Assembly (NCBI RefSeq): GCF_039538065.1
Contig: NZ_BAABBR010000001.1
Location: 2,580,501 to 2,644,500, forward strand
DNA: 64,000 nt
Source of the DNA: Sphingomonas rosea
GTDB lineage: Bacteria; Pseudomonadota; Alphaproteobacteria; Sphingomonadales; Sphingomonadaceae
Reading direction: 5' to 3'
Of the stretch, positions 8,675 to 18,050 are shown in pieces (positions within the stretch are counted from its first letter, which is position 1; every line of letters starts with the position of its first letter). Under the pieces are notes generated by a model. That model searched no databases. It saw only the letters and a program-made list of their open reading frames with translations, and was not told where the DNA came from. A program made the position numbers and the translations under genes.

Positions 8675-8976
8675 CCCGTTTCATTCTTGTTGGCCCCGCG
8701 ATCCTGTCGCTCGCCGCCTGTGCCACCGCGGTGCCGGGCTCGCCCTATCCCGACGGCAACAGCCGCGACACCTATGTCTGCTCGAACACGATGCTCGACC
8801 AGTTCGTCGGCCGCGCGGCGGACACGCAGCTCGCCAACGAGATCATCCGCGCGTCGGGCTCGAAGACGCTGCAGTGGGTCGCCAAGGGCAGCATGGTGAC
8901 GATGGATTTCCGCGCCGACCGCGTGCGGGTCCATCTCGACGCCGCCAACAAGGTCGAACGCGTCCGCTGCGGCTGA
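8671..8976 (+). CDS. I78-type peptidase inhibitor lipoprotein
   Basis: A 101-residue lipoprotein with lipobox LAAC (Cys17). The mature region matches the small I78 inhibitor family: a cysteine (YVCSNTMLDQFVG) near the start, a central VTMDFRADRVRVHLD, and a terminal VERVRCG whose cysteine can pair with the first. Family members inhibit serine peptidases such as subtilisins and thermitase and are often periplasmic; inhibition here is inferred. It starts inside the rnd stop codon (ATGA overlap). It is too short to stand out in the surrounding open frames but is strongly supported by signal peptide and motif. Confidence 0.75.
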   Translation: MTRFILVGPAILSLAACATAVPGSPYPDGNSRDTYVCSNTMLDQFVGRAADTQLANEIIRASGSKTLQWVAKGSMVTMDFRADRVRVHLDAANKVERVRCG

Positions 8977-8980
8977 CGCG

Positions 8981-10438
8981 TCAGCCGATCTCGAGCCGGG
9001 GGCTGGCCCCCATCAGCGCCGCGAGCTGGCGGTGGCGGCGGCCGACCGCGTCGCTGTAGAGTGCGGCATCCTTCTTCTTGAGGTGAAGCACGAGCTCGCC
9101 CTCGTCGAGGGAGACCGCGCTTCGCGAGAGCAGCTTCTCGGTCCCGCCCGATAGGCGCTGGGCGAGGCGCAGCGCGGCGCCCCACTGGCCGGCATGGTCG
9201 AGGACCCGGGCATCGACGAGGTCGGCGAGCTCGGGGGAGAAGCTCCCCTCCCCGCCGAAGGCCGCCCAGAGGGTGCGGCCGATGATCGTCCGGCCCTCGG
9301 CGTCGATCCCGACCCAGTTGCCGTGGACGCCCATGTCGACCGCCCACAGGGCGCGGAAGTCGGGATGCGCTTCCCAGCCGACATCGGCCAGCAGGCAGGA
9401 GGCGAGCCGGAGCCGGCGCGCGGCCTCGTCGTCGTCGGGGAAAAGCGGCGCGATCCAGCTGTCGAGCTCGGCGCCATGGTCGCCGAAGCGGCCGAGCTTC
9501 TCGCCTGCTTCGAGTGCAGCGGCGAGGAGCGGATCCTGCCGCTGCCGGTCGTGGGTGAGGTGGTCGTAGAGGATGCCTTCGCGAAGCCCGTAGGCGCTGG
9601 CGACGGCGCGCGTGGGTTCGAGCACGCGGAACAGGGCGTCGAGGACCGCGGCGGCGGCGGCGAGCGTGTTGGCGCGAGTGGTCGAGAGACCGTAGCGCTG
9701 CTTGATCTCCTCGGGCGTCGCCGCCCGGACGAGCTGGCGAAGCTCGCGGGCGCGGGCCTGGTCGATGGCGTGGCCGTGGACGATGTGCAGCGGATCGCCC
9801 GCGCTCTGCTGGTCGAGCTGGACGGTCGCACGGAACGAGCCGCCGACGAGATAGAGGGTGCGCTCGGCCGCGGCGGCGAGGATCGCGGGGGGCACGTTCT
9901 TGCGCAGGAAATTGGTGAGTTGCTTGGCGCTCGCCTCGGGGCCGACCCGAAGCACGCCCAGCGGCAGCGAGATGCCGGGGCCGGGCTGGCCGCCGTTGAC
10001 GGGGGTGAGTTCGAGGCTTCCGCCGCCGAGGTCGGCGACGACCCCGCGGGCATGGGGAATGGCCGAGATGACGCCGAGCGCGGCAAGGCGCGCTTCCTCT
10101 TCGCCCGCGATGACGGTCGGCTCGATCCCGACCTTGCGGGCGCGCTCGAGGAATTCGTCGCCGTTGGACGCGTCGCGCACGGCGGCGGTGGCGACGACGT
10201 CGAGACGCTTCAGCTTCATCTCGCGCGCGAGGAGCCGGAAGCGGGCCAAGGCGGCGATCGCCTGGTCCATCGCCTTGTCGGGCAGCCGTCCGGTGGTGGC
10301 GAGTTCACGCCCGAGGCCGGCCGAGACCTTCTCGTTGAACAGCGTCGAGGGAACTCGTTCGGAGCCCGCATAGGCGACGAAACGGATCGAGTTGGAGCCG
10401 ATGTCGATGATGCCGACGGGGCCGAAATTGCGGTTCAT
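8981..10438 (-). CDS. ppx: exopolyphosphatase (Ppx/GppA family)
   Basis: A 485-residue cytoplasmic enzyme of the ASKHA fold that hydrolyses inorganic polyphosphate or the 5' phosphate of pppGpp. Phosphate-binding motifs are visible: IIDIGSNSIRFVAY at residues 9-22 and VADLGGGSLELTP near residue 140, with the catalytic glutamate expected in AGEEEARLAALG. A C-terminal all-helical HD-like region follows (FPDDDEAARRLRLASCLLADV). It lies immediately downstream of ppk on the same strand, the classic pairing of polyphosphate synthesis and degradation. The two genes are separated by 97 bases containing a small palindrome. GppA activity cannot be excluded. Confidence 0.9.
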   Translation of the reverse strand: MNRNFGPVGIIDIGSNSIRFVAYAGSERVPSTLFNEKVSAGLGRELATTGRLPDKAMDQAIAALARFRLLAREMKLKRLDVVATAAVRDASNGDEFLERARKVGIEPTVIAGEEEARLAALGVISAIPHARGVVADLGGGSLELTPVNGGQPGPGISLPLGVLRVGPEASAKQLTNFLRKNVPPAILAAAAERTLYLVGGSFRATVQLDQQSAGDPLHIVHGHAIDQARARELRQLVRAATPEEIKQRYGLSTTRANTLAAAAAVLDALFRVLEPTRAVASAYGLREGILYDHLTHDRQRQDPLLAAALEAGEKLGRFGDHGAELDSWIAPLFPDDDEAARRLRLASCLLADVGWEAHPDFRALWAVDMGVHGNWVGIDAEGRTIIGRTLWAAFGGEGSFSPELADLVDARVLDHAGQWGAALRLAQRLSGGTEKLLSRSAVSLDEGELVLHLKKKDAALYSDAVGRRHRQLAALMGASPRLEIG

Positions 10439-10444
10439 TCTTGT

Positions 10445-10464
10445 GCTCCGGCGCAGGCCGGAGC
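10445..10464. repeat. intergenic palindrome between ppk and ppx
   Basis: GCTCCGGCGCAGGCCGGAGC has arms GCTCCGGC and GCCGGAGC with a short centre. Palindromes built on this core are dispersed in sphingomonad genomes. It lies in the 97-base gap between ppk and ppx and could fold in the mRNA, possibly reducing ppx expression relative to ppk. Confidence 0.5.
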
Positions 10465-10535
10465 CCGGTGCCTTTGGTTCGCTTGAAAAGGAAAAACACT
10501 GGGCTCACGCCTAAGCGGGCGCCCACTCGAACGCA

Positions 10536-12680
10536 TCACCCACCCTGCTCCAGCTTGAGCTTGGGCACCTTGCGGCCTTCGAGCGCCTGGCCGCGGCCCG
10601 AGAGGGAGGGGTTGGTCATGAAATAGGTGTGCAGGTTGAAGGGCTTCTTGCCGGCCGGCACGCGGGTGTAGCTGCCGCCGGCGTCGAGGCTCCAGCTTTG
10701 CTCGTTGTCGATGAGGTTGGCGACCATCACCTGGTCGAGGACCTGGGCATGGACGGTGGGGTTCTCGAGCGGCACGGCCACCTCAACGCGCCGGTCGAGG
10801 TTGCGGGGCATCCAGTCGGCCGAGGAAATGAACAGCCGGGCCTTGCGATGCGGCAGCCGGGCGCCGTTGGCGAAGCACCAGATGCGGCTGTGCTCGAGGA
10901 AGCGGCCGACGATCGATTTCACCCGGATGTTCGTGCTCATGCCGGGAACGCCGGGCTTGAGGCAGCAGATGCCGCGGATGATGAGGTCGATCTTCACCCC
11001 CGCCTCGCTCGCCTCATAGAGCTTCTCGATGATGCCCGGGTCGACGAGGCTGTTCATCTTGGCCCAGATGGCGGCGGGCTTGCCGGCGCGGGCGTTGGCG
11101 ATCTCCGTGTCGATCCAGCCCGACAATTTGTCGCGCAGGTTGATCGGGCTCATCGTGAGGAGCTCGAGCCCCCTTGGCGGGACATAGCCCGAGATGAAGT
11201 TGAACAGCTTCGAGGCATCGCGCGCGGCGCGCTTGGAGGCGGTGAAGAAGCTGAGGTCGGTGTAGAAGCGCGCGGTGGTCGGGTGGTAGTTGCCGGTCCC
11301 GAAGTGGCAGTAGGTGCGGAAGGCGCCGCCCTCGCGGCGGACGACCATCGAGACCTTGGCGTGGGTCTTCCACTGGGTGAAGCCATAGACGACCTGGACG
11401 CCCGCACGCTCGAGCCGCGAGGCCCACAGCAGGTTCTGTTCCTCGTCGAAGCGGGCCTTGAGTTCGACCACGGCAGTGACCGACTTGCCGTTTTCGGCCG
11501 CCGCGACCAGCGCGTCGACGATCGCCGATTGCTTGCCCGCGCGGTAGAGCGTCTGCTTGATCGCCACCACGTCGGGATCGCTCGCGGCCTGGCGGAGGAA
11601 GGCGACCACCACGTCGAAGCTCTCGTAGGGGTGGTGGATGACGATGTCCTTGGCGCGGATCGCGGCGAAGCAATCGCCGCCATGCTCCTTGATCCGCTCG
11701 GGAAAGCGCGGGGTGTAGGGCGCGAATTTCAGCGCCGGCCGGTCCTCGCTGTCGACCAGTTCGCCGAGGTCGGCGATGCCGATGAATCCCGAATATTCGG
11801 CGATCAGCGCATGCTCGGCGTCGAGCCCCTCGCGGCACAGGCTTTCGAGGTCGAGCGGGGTGCCGCTGGCGAATTCGAGACGGATGACCCGACCGCGGCG
11901 ACGCTGCTTGATCGCCGAGCGGAAGTGGCGGACGAGGTCCTCGGCATCCTCCTCGATTTCGATGTCGGTGTCGCGCAGCACGCGAAAGGCGCCCGCCCCG
12001 ATCAGCCGGAAGCCGGGGAAGAGGAGTTCGAGATTGGCGCCGATCGCCTCGTCGATGGCAAGGTAGCGGCTGGCCTTGCCCGGCAGGCGGATGAAGCGCG
12101 GGACGCTCGCCGGGATCATCAGCACTTCGCTGACTTCCTCGCCGTCGGCCGGATCGAGCATCGCGAAGACGAGCGCGTAGCCGAGGTGCGGCACGAACGG
12201 GAACGGGTGCGAGGGGTCGATCGCCTGCGGGGTGAGGACGGGCAGGATCTGCTCGGCGAGATAGGTGCGCAGCCACTCGCAATCCTGCGCCGAGAGCGCC
12301 TTGGCGCCGACGACCCCGACCCCGGCTTCGGCGAGCAGTCCCGAGAGTTCGACCCAGCTCGCCTGCTGGTCGGCGATCAGCGCATCGGCCTCGGCGCTGA
12401 TGAGGTCGAGCTGCTGGCTCGGGGTCTGGCCGTCGTAGCTGTGCTGCTCGACCCCCTCGAGCTGCTGTTCCTTGAGGCCGGCGACGCGGACCGAGAAGAA
12501 TTCGTCGAGGTTGGAGCCGCTGATCGACAGAAAGCGGAGCCGCTCGAGCAAGGGATGCGCGGGGTTGGCGGCTTCCTCGAGGACCCGGCGGTTGAAGGCG
12601 AGCCACGAGAGTTCGCGGTTGAAGAAGCGGCTTTCGGGCCTGGGCGGGGCCTTGGCCTTGAGGTCGGCGGGCGCGTTCAT
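10536..12680 (-). CDS. ppk: polyphosphate kinase 1
   Basis: 714 residues, full length for PPK1, which reversibly transfers the terminal phosphate of ATP to a polyphosphate chain. The N-terminal domain begins RFFNRELSWLAFNRRVLEEA. The phospholipase-D-like catalytic half has the autophosphorylated histidine in KTHAKVSMVVRR and the second essential histidine in YCHFGTGNYHPTTARFYTD. The ATP-binding region contains VVAIKQTLYRAG. The start codon overlaps the end of hdaA by four bases, so translation is coupled. The order hdaA-ppk-ppx is frequent in alphaproteobacteria. Confidence 0.95.
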   Translation of the reverse strand: MNAPADLKAKAPPRPESRFFNRELSWLAFNRRVLEEAANPAHPLLERLRFLSISGSNLDEFFSVRVAGLKEQQLEGVEQHSYDGQTPSQQLDLISAEADALIADQQASWVELSGLLAEAGVGVVGAKALSAQDCEWLRTYLAEQILPVLTPQAIDPSHPFPFVPHLGYALVFAMLDPADGEEVSEVLMIPASVPRFIRLPGKASRYLAIDEAIGANLELLFPGFRLIGAGAFRVLRDTDIEIEEDAEDLVRHFRSAIKQRRRGRVIRLEFASGTPLDLESLCREGLDAEHALIAEYSGFIGIADLGELVDSEDRPALKFAPYTPRFPERIKEHGGDCFAAIRAKDIVIHHPYESFDVVVAFLRQAASDPDVVAIKQTLYRAGKQSAIVDALVAAAENGKSVTAVVELKARFDEEQNLLWASRLERAGVQVVYGFTQWKTHAKVSMVVRREGGAFRTYCHFGTGNYHPTTARFYTDLSFFTASKRAARDASKLFNFISGYVPPRGLELLTMSPINLRDKLSGWIDTEIANARAGKPAAIWAKMNSLVDPGIIEKLYEASEAGVKIDLIIRGICCLKPGVPGMSTNIRVKSIVGRFLEHSRIWCFANGARLPHRKARLFISSADWMPRNLDRRVEVAVPLENPTVHAQVLDQVMVANLIDNEQSWSLDAGGSYTRVPAGKKPFNLHTYFMTNPSLSGRGQALEGRKVPKLKLEQGG

Positions 12681-13303
12681 TCTTCCCCTCCCCCATCGAT
12701 GATCCGCCCCGCGACGAGCGCCCGGCGCACGGTCGGCAGGGTGAGGCGGGCCTGGCTGGCGATGGCGAAGCGGTCGATCGCGTCGACCAGCCGCTCGGCG
12801 GTATAATAGTCGCGGGTGACCCGGCTCACGACATAGCGCAGCGCCTCGTCGGGAAGGTGGAGGCCGCGGTCGGCGAAGAGGCGCTGGATGAGGCTTGCAA
12901 ACAGGGCGTCGTCGGGTTGCTCGATCCGGGTCACCGGGGTGACCGCGAGCCGGGTGCGCAGGTCGGGGAGCGCGATCTCCCAGGCGGGCGGGGCCTGGTC
13001 GGCGACGAGCACCAGCGGGCGCCCGGTCTCCTGCGCCTGGTTCCAGGCGTGAAACAGCGTTTCCTCTTCCTGCCGCTCGGCGGGATCAAACAGCCGGCCG
13101 CCGACGCGCGCGACGAAATTGCGCGCGAGCAGCGAGCGGCCCGAGCGGCGCGGACCGACGAGGATGGTCGCCTTGACCGGCCAGGAGGACCAGCGCTTGA
13201 AATGGTCGAACGCCGCCTGATTGGCCGTGCTGACGATGAAGCGGCTGTCGTCGCTTCCCTGCGGCCAGTCGAGCGGAAGCGCGATCTGGTCGGGGGCGCG
13301 CAC
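12677..13303 (-). CDS. hdaA: DnaA-like regulatory protein HdaA
   Basis: 208 residues with a DnaA-type AAA+ fold but no DNA-binding domain IV. It begins QIALPLDWP, the clamp-binding-like N-terminal peptide typical of Hda/HdaA. It continues with a degenerate Walker A (VGPRRSGRSLLARNF) and the arginine-finger region RLFADRGLHLPDEALRYVVSRVTRD. In Caulobacter, HdaA with the DNA polymerase clamp stimulates ATP hydrolysis by DnaA and prevents re-initiation; that function is inferred here by family. Start is GTG at 13303, abutting the stop of the upstream gene. It lies between a secreted protein gene and ppk in one minus-strand operon. Confidence 0.85.
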   Translation of the reverse strand: MRAPDQIALPLDWPQGSDDSRFIVSTANQAAFDHFKRWSSWPVKATILVGPRRSGRSLLARNFVARVGGRLFDPAERQEEETLFHAWNQAQETGRPLVLVADQAPPAWEIALPDLRTRLAVTPVTRIEQPDDALFASLIQRLFADRGLHLPDEALRYVVSRVTRDYYTAERLVDAIDRFAIASQARLTLPTVRRALVAGRIIDGGGEE

Positions 13304-14584
13304 CTAGCGCCCCTGCGTGTTGGTGTTGACCGGGACGAGGGGCTCGGGCGCCGGGCGTGCCGGAGGCGGTGTTCCCGCCGGGGCCGGCGCGGCGGGCGCA
13401 GGTGCCGGGGCGGGCGCGGCAGGCTTGGGCGGGGCGTAGCCGGTGATGGTGAAGACGCCGCTGGCATTGCTGGTCTGCCAGCCGCGCGCGTTGAGCGCGC
13501 CGGCAAGCTGGCCCGGCGAGCCGTTGAAGCGGACCACGAGCACCTGCGCGCCGATTTCCTGGACGCTTGCGACGCCGGGGATCGAGCGCAGCCAGCCGAC
13601 CGGCGAATAAGGCGAGGTGACCGCGATCTGGATGGTCTGCTGGACGGGCGCCTCGGGCGCTTCCTCCTCGACTTCCTCGACCGGCGGCGGGGGCGGCGGG
13701 AGGAGGCTCCGATCGGGGTTGAGTTCGCCGGCATTGAGGTAGCGCGTGTAGAGCGCGTCCATCTGGCGCACGCCCTCGGCCATCATGCGCGGCAGGTCCG
13801 CGCTGTCCTTGGCGCGCAGCGTGAAGGAGCCAAGCGGCTTGCGGTCGGCGCCGAACGAGCCGGTGAAGGTCGCGACCGAGGGGCCGCCGGGATAGAGGCG
13901 GCGGACCTCGGCGGTGGCGACCAGCACGTCGGCGGCGCCATAGAAATCGACGAGGTTGCGCCACATGGCGCGGCCCGGGCGACGGAGCTGGCCGGCGTTG
14001 ACGAGCAGGGGATCGATCCCCTGCCCCGAGATCCGGACATAATCGATCGCGCTGTTGCTGGTGCGATATTCGGCCCAGGCGCGCTGCCAGGGATTGCGGG
14101 TCTCGACCGTGGTCGCGGTCCCGCCGCTGACCATCACCGGGACGAGCAGCATCGGCGCCGAGCGTCGGACCGGCCCGCCCGCGCCGAGCAGCCCGGCGGC
14201 GCGCGAGCGGTCGAACAGGATCTGGAGCGAGGCGATGTAACGGCCGGGCGCAATCCGCTCTTCCTCGATGGCGATCGAGCTGACGATGTCGTCGAGGGTC
14301 GAATCGGGCAGCGTCGGCGCGGCGCTGGCCGGGGCGTTGTGGAGCTTGGCCCAGAGCGCCTTGAAACCCTGGCGCTGCGCGATCCGCCAGCCGGCGAGCC
14401 GCGCGGTCTCGGCGTCCTTGGCGGCGACGTCGACCTTGATCCCGCCGATCTCGAGCGTGCTCGCGCTGTCGATCGGGGCGATCCCGCGGTCACCGCTCTC
14501 GAGCTGGGCGAGGCCCACGCCGCCCGCTCCGAGGGCAATCAGCAAGGCAAGACCGAGGAACGGACCGGTGCGGCGCGACAACAT
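13304..14584 (-). CDS. exported protein, DUF2066-like, with proline-rich tail
   Basis: 426 residues with an N-terminal hydrophobic anchor or signal ([18 protein letters not shown]). The next 200 residues resemble the DUF2066 layout, with [20 protein letters not shown] followed by repeated beta-alpha units. Around residues 310-380 is a small ferredoxin-like fold ([20 protein letters not shown] then [10 protein letters not shown]). The tail is a proline/alanine-rich stretch of about 45 residues. Function is unknown; an envelope location is inferred. It is the first gene of a run into hdaA, ppk and ppx and is divergent from purM across only 64 bases, a neighbourhood often seen in sphingomonads. 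Confidence 0.65.
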   Translation of the reverse strand: MLSRRTGPFLGLALLIALGAGGVGLAQLESGDRGIAPIDSASTLEIGGIKVDVAAKDAETARLAGWRIAQRQGFKALWAKLHNAPASAAPTLPDSTLDDIVSSIAIEEERIAPGRYIASLQILFDRSRAAGLLGAGGPVRRSAPMLLVPVMVSGGTATTVETRNPWQRAWAEYRTSNSAIDYVRISGQGIDPLLVNAGQLRRPGRAMWRNLVDFYGAADVLVATAEVRRLYPGGPSVATFTGSFGADRKPLGSFTLRAKDSADLPRMMAEGVRQMDALYTRYLNAGELNPDRSLLPPPPPPVEEVEEEAPEAPVQQTIQIAVTSPYSPVGWLRSIPGVASVQEIGAQVLVVRFNGSPGQLAGALNARGWQTSNASGVFTITGYAPPKPAAPAPAPAPAAPAPAGTPPPARPAPEPLVPVNTNTQGR

Positions 14585-14648
14585 GGCTGTAGCTCAAAGC
14601 AGCTTGGAGGTGGATTTCCAAGGCTCTTGTGGGCTAGTCGCTCGGCGC

Positions 14649-15734
14649 ATGGGGCTGACATATGAAGAGGCCGGCGTGAACATCGCCGCGGGCAATGCGC
14701 TGGTTAAGGCGATCGCGCCCTTGGCGAAGGCGACGCGGCGACCGGGTGCGGATGCCGATCTCGGCGGGTTCGGCGGGTTCTTCGACCTGAAGGCCGCGGG
14801 CTTCACCGACCCGATCCTGGTCGCCGCGAACGACGGCGTCGGGACCAAGCTCAAGCTCGCGATCGACATGGGGTCGCACGGGGGCGTCGGCATCGACCTC
14901 GTCGCCATGTGCGCCAACGATCTCATCGTGCAAGGCGCCGAGCCCCTGTTCTTCCTCGACTATTTCGCGACCGGCAAGCTCGACAACGGGGTCGCCGAGG
15001 CCGTGGTCGCGTCGATCGCGGACGGCTGCAAACAGGCCGGCTGCGCGCTCATCGGGGGCGAGACCGCCGAGATGCCGGGCATGTATGCGGCGGGCGACTA
15101 CGACCTCGCGGGCTTCTGCGTCGGCGCGGTCGAGCGCGGGCGCCAGCTCACCGGCCAGGCCATTGCGCCGGGAGACGTGGTGCTCGGGCTGGCGAGCTCG
15201 GGCGTCCATTCGAACGGCTTCAGCCTGGTGCGCAAGCTGATCGAGGTGAACGGGTGGAAGCTCGACCGCCCTGCCCGCTTCGCGCCCGACCACCTGCTCG
15301 GCCAGCTGTTGCTCGAGCCGACGCGAATCTATGTGAAGAGCCTGCTTCCGCTGCTTGGCGAGGGGCGGATCGCGGGGCTCGCCCACATCACCGGCGGCGG
15401 CCTGCTCGAGAATATCCCGCGGGTCCTGCCCGAAGGCTGCCACGCGACGATCGACGCCGACGCCTGGGAGCTGCCGCCGCTGTTCGCCTGGCTCCAGGCC
15501 GGCGGCGGGATCGAGCCCGAGGAACTGGCGCGGACCTTCAACTGCGGGATCGGGATGGTCGCGGTGGTCAAGGAAACCGAGGCCGAGGGCGTCACCGCGG
15601 CGCTCGAGGCGGCGGGCGAGACCGTCCACCGCATCGGCCGGATCGACGAAGGCCCGCGCGGCTGCACCGTGCGCGGCTCGGACGAGACGTGGAGCGGCAA
15701 GGGCCTGTGGAGCGCCACGCACCGGCATGGCTGA
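14649..15734 (+). CDS. purM: phosphoribosylformylglycinamidine cyclo-ligase
   Basis: 361 residues; catalyses the ATP-dependent ring closure of FGAM to AIR, the fifth step of purine synthesis. Motifs are [17 protein letters not shown] at the start, [11 protein letters not shown], the glycine loop and metal site [25 protein letters not shown] (in two parts), and [16 protein letters not shown]. Start is the ATG at 14649, giving the usual family N-terminus; an in-frame ATG at 14583 would overlap the divergent gene's start and adds non-conserved residues. Its last 8 bases overlap the start of purN, so both steps are translationally coupled. Confidence 0.95.
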   Translation: MGLTYEEAGVNIAAGNALVKAIAPLAKATRRPGADADLGGFGGFFDLKAAGFTDPILVAANDGVGTKLKLAIDMGSHGGVGIDLVAMCANDLIVQGAEPLFFLDYFATGKLDNGVAEAVVASIADGCKQAGCALIGGETAEMPGMYAAGDYDLAGFCVGAVERGRQLTGQAIAPGDVVLGLASSGVHSNGFSLVRKLIEVNGWKLDRPARFAPDHLLGQLLLEPTRIYVKSLLPLLGEGRIAGLAHITGGGLLENIPRVLPEGCHATIDADAWELPPLFAWLQAGGGIEPEELARTFNCGIGMVAVVKETEAEGVTAALEAAGETVHRIGRIDEGPRGCTVRGSDETWSGKGLWSATHRHG

Positions 15735-16707
15735 CGGCGCGGCGAGCGTGAAGGCCCGCGTCGCGATCGTGATCTCGGGCGAGGGCAGCAACATGGCGGC
15801 CCTGCTCTATGCCAGCCGCTTGCCGACCAGCCCCTACGAGGTCGTGCTGGTCGCCTCGAACAACCCGGACGCGCCAGGGCTCGCGCTTGCCGCGGCCGAG
15901 GGTGTTCCAACCTGGTCGCAATCGCACCGGGGAATGAGCCGCGAGGCATTCGATGACGCGCTGCACGCGGCGCTTGCCGCAGCAAGGCCAGACGCGGTGG
16001 CGCTCGCGGGCTACATGCGGATCCTGACCCCGGGCTTCGTCGAGAAGTGGCGCGGGCGATTGCTCAACATCCACCCCTCGCTCCTCCCCCTCTACCCCGG
16101 GCTCGACACCCACGCACGGGCGATCGCGGCGGGCGACTCAAGCGGCGGCTGCACCGTGCATCTCGTCACCGACGAGGTCGACAGCGGGGATATCCTCGGT
16201 CAGCTGGCGGTCGCGATCCGCCCCGGCGACACGCCCGAAACGCTCGCCGCGCGCGTCCGGCTGGCCGAGCACCAGCTCTATCCTTCGACGCTTGGGGCCT
16301 ATGTGTCGCGTCACGAGGACGCCGGCTGGATCGAGGCACAGGTCGACGCGCTGACCGCCGACCTTGCCGAGGTCAGCCGCAAGACCAATCACGGGTCACC
16401 GGGATGGGCGGTCGGGTCCGAGAAGACCGCCAAGCATTTCGCCATCCTCGCCGACCGCTTCCACGGGGAGGAGACGATCGGGCTCCTCGTCAAGGCGAGC
16501 GGCGCGGACGAGATGACCGGCCTGATCGAAGCCGATCCCGCGCTCTACTACTGGCCCAAATATTATGGCGCGAGCGGCTGGCTCGGGCTCAAGCTCAATC
16601 GCCCCGACACCGACTGGGCGCAGGTTCGCGACTGGCTGACCCGAAGCTGGGCCGCCGCCGCCCCTGCCCGGCTGACGAAGCTGATGCGCGCGGCGGACGC
16701 CTTCTAG
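15727..16707 (+). CDS. purN: phosphoribosylglycinamide formyltransferase fused to a MmcQ/YjbR-like domain
   Basis: 326 residues, about 120 longer than usual PurN. Residues 9-195 are a complete GAR transformylase (10-formyl-THF dependent): SGEGSN at 17-22 and the catalytic Asn114, His116 (NIHPSLLP) and Asp152 ([10 protein letters not shown]). After a short linker, residues about 212-322 read [14 protein letters not shown], then [27 protein letters not shown] and [16 protein letters not shown]. This is the pattern of the MmcQ/YjbR (CyaY-like fold, DUF419) family, lacking the first helix or two. The fusion is one uninterrupted frame. The role of the added domain is unknown. Its stop shares CTAG with the convergent next gene. 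Confidence 0.88.
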   Translation: MADGAASVKARVAIVISGEGSNMAALLYASRLPTSPYEVVLVASNNPDAPGLALAAAEGVPTWSQSHRGMSREAFDDALHAALAAARPDAVALAGYMRILTPGFVEKWRGRLLNIHPSLLPLYPGLDTHARAIAAGDSSGGCTVHLVTDEVDSGDILGQLAVAIRPGDTPETLAARVRLAEHQLYPSTLGAYVSRHEDAGWIEAQVDALTADLAEVSRKTNHGSPGWAVGSEKTAKHFAILADRFHGEETIGLLVKASGADEMTGLIEADPALYYWPKYYGASGWLGLKLNRPDTDWAQVRDWLTRSWAAAAPARLTKLMRAADAF

Positions 16708-18050
16708 CGGCTGGCGACTCGCGGGGGCAAAGCGGCGGGGGTGTTGGGGGTGACCCGCCAGACGGTGTTGGCGGCGTCGTCCGCGACCAGGAGGGCACCG
16801 GTGCGGTCCTGGGCGATGCCGACGGGGCGTCCATAGACCTTCTCGCCGTCGGTGAAGCCGGTCAGGAAGTCCTGCGGCTTGCCGCTCGGCTTGCCGTTGG
16901 CGAAGGGCACGAACACCACCTTGTAGCCGTTGAACTGGGTGCGGTTCCAGCTGCCGTGCTCGCCGATGAAGGCGCCGCCGCGATATTGCGCCGGGAAACT
17001 CGCGCCGGTGTAGAAGCTGAGGCCCAGCGCGGCGACGTGCGGCCCGAGCGCGTAATCGGGCGCAATGGCCTTGGCGACCATGGCCGGGTTCTGCGGACGG
17101 ACCCGCGGATCGACGTGCTGGCCGTAATAGCTGTAGGGCCAGCCGTAGAACGCGCCGTCCTTCACGCTCGTCATATAGTCGGGGACGAGGTTCTGCCCGA
17201 TCTCGTCGCGCTCGTTCACCACCACCCAGAAGGTGTTGGTGCCCGGATAGAAAGTCGGGCTGTTGGGATTGCGCAGGCCGGTCGCGAAGATGCGCGCACG
17301 GCCGGTCTGGCGATCGATCTCCCACACCGCCGCGCGCCCCTTCTCGGCCTCGAACCCGTTCTCGACGATGTTCGAATTGGAGCCGACCGTGGCGTAGAGG
17401 CGCTGGCCGTCGGGGCTGAGCACGAGGCTCTTGGTCCAGTGGTGGTCGATCGGGCCGCCGGGAAGCTCGGTCAGGAGGGTCGGCGGGGTGGCGATGTGCG
17501 TCTGGCCGGGCGTGAAGGCGTAGCGCAGCACGCCGGCCGTCCCCGCGACGTAGAGGTTGCCGTCGGCGTAGGCGACGCCGAAGGGCGACTGGACGTGGTC
17601 GATGAGGACCGACTTGCCCTCGATCCGGCCGTCACCATTGGCGTCGCGGAGCAGGAGCAGGCGGTTGGACGGCCCCTCGCCCGGCACGTCACCGTGCGCG
17701 CGGCCGAAGAAATAGCCCATCAGCAGGTCCTTGGGCCGGTTGATCCCCTCGAGATTGGGACCCTGGCTCTCGACCACGATGATGTCGCCGTTGGGCAGCG
17801 GATAGATGAAGCGCGGATTCTTGAGGTTGGTCGCGAGCGCCTCGACGGTGAAGCCCGCCGGCGCCTTGGGCTTCTGCCCGTCCTTCCAGCCCTGCGGCGG
17901 CGCGATCTTCATCGGCGGCAGCAGATATTGCTGGATCGGCGGAAGCTTGGGATTGGGACCGGTGAGGTCGTCGGGATTGACCGCATTGGCCGACCCGCAG
18001 GCGGCGAGCGCGAGCGCGAGGGCGGTGGTGGCGAGCGTTTGCTTGATCAT
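16704..18050 (-). CDS. sorbosone dehydrogenase-like beta-propeller lipoprotein
   Basis: 448 residues with a lipoprotein signal (ALALAACGSANA) and a six-bladed beta-propeller of the soluble glucose/L-sorbosone dehydrogenase family. Repeating blade motifs include FIYPLPNGDIIVVES, PFGVAYADGNLYVAG and YALGPHVAALGLSFYTG. Related enzymes oxidise sugars or aldehydes with PQQ in the periplasm, but I cannot confirm PQQ ligands and no pqq genes are in the window. The start is the ATG at 18050, which gives the signal peptide; upstream codons belong to the preceding gene in another frame. It overlaps the DUF2231 gene by four bases (ATGA). Confidence 0.8.
   Translation of the reverse strand: MIKQTLATTALALALAACGSANAVNPDDLTGPNPKLPPIQQYLLPPMKIAPPQGWKDGQKPKAPAGFTVEALATNLKNPRFIYPLPNGDIIVVESQGPNLEGINRPKDLLMGYFFGRAHGDVPGEGPSNRLLLLRDANGDGRIEGKSVLIDHVQSPFGVAYADGNLYVAGTAGVLRYAFTPGQTHIATPPTLLTELPGGPIDHHWTKSLVLSPDGQRLYATVGSNSNIVENGFEAEKGRAAVWEIDRQTGRARIFATGLRNPNSPTFYPGTNTFWVVVNERDEIGQNLVPDYMTSVKDGAFYGWPYSYYGQHVDPRVRPQNPAMVAKAIAPDYALGPHVAALGLSFYTGASFPAQYRGGAFIGEHGSWNRTQFNGYKVVFVPFANGKPSGKPQDFLTGFTDGEKVYGRPVGIAQDRTGALLVADDAANTVWRVTPNTPAALPPRVASR

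Noticed and set aside
10629..12806. 725-codon open frame on the plus strand opposite ppk
   Set aside because: High-GC DNA keeps antisense frames open. This one is exactly opposite a full-length ppk, has arginine/aspartate-rich low-information protein with no recognisable motif, and no ribosome site.
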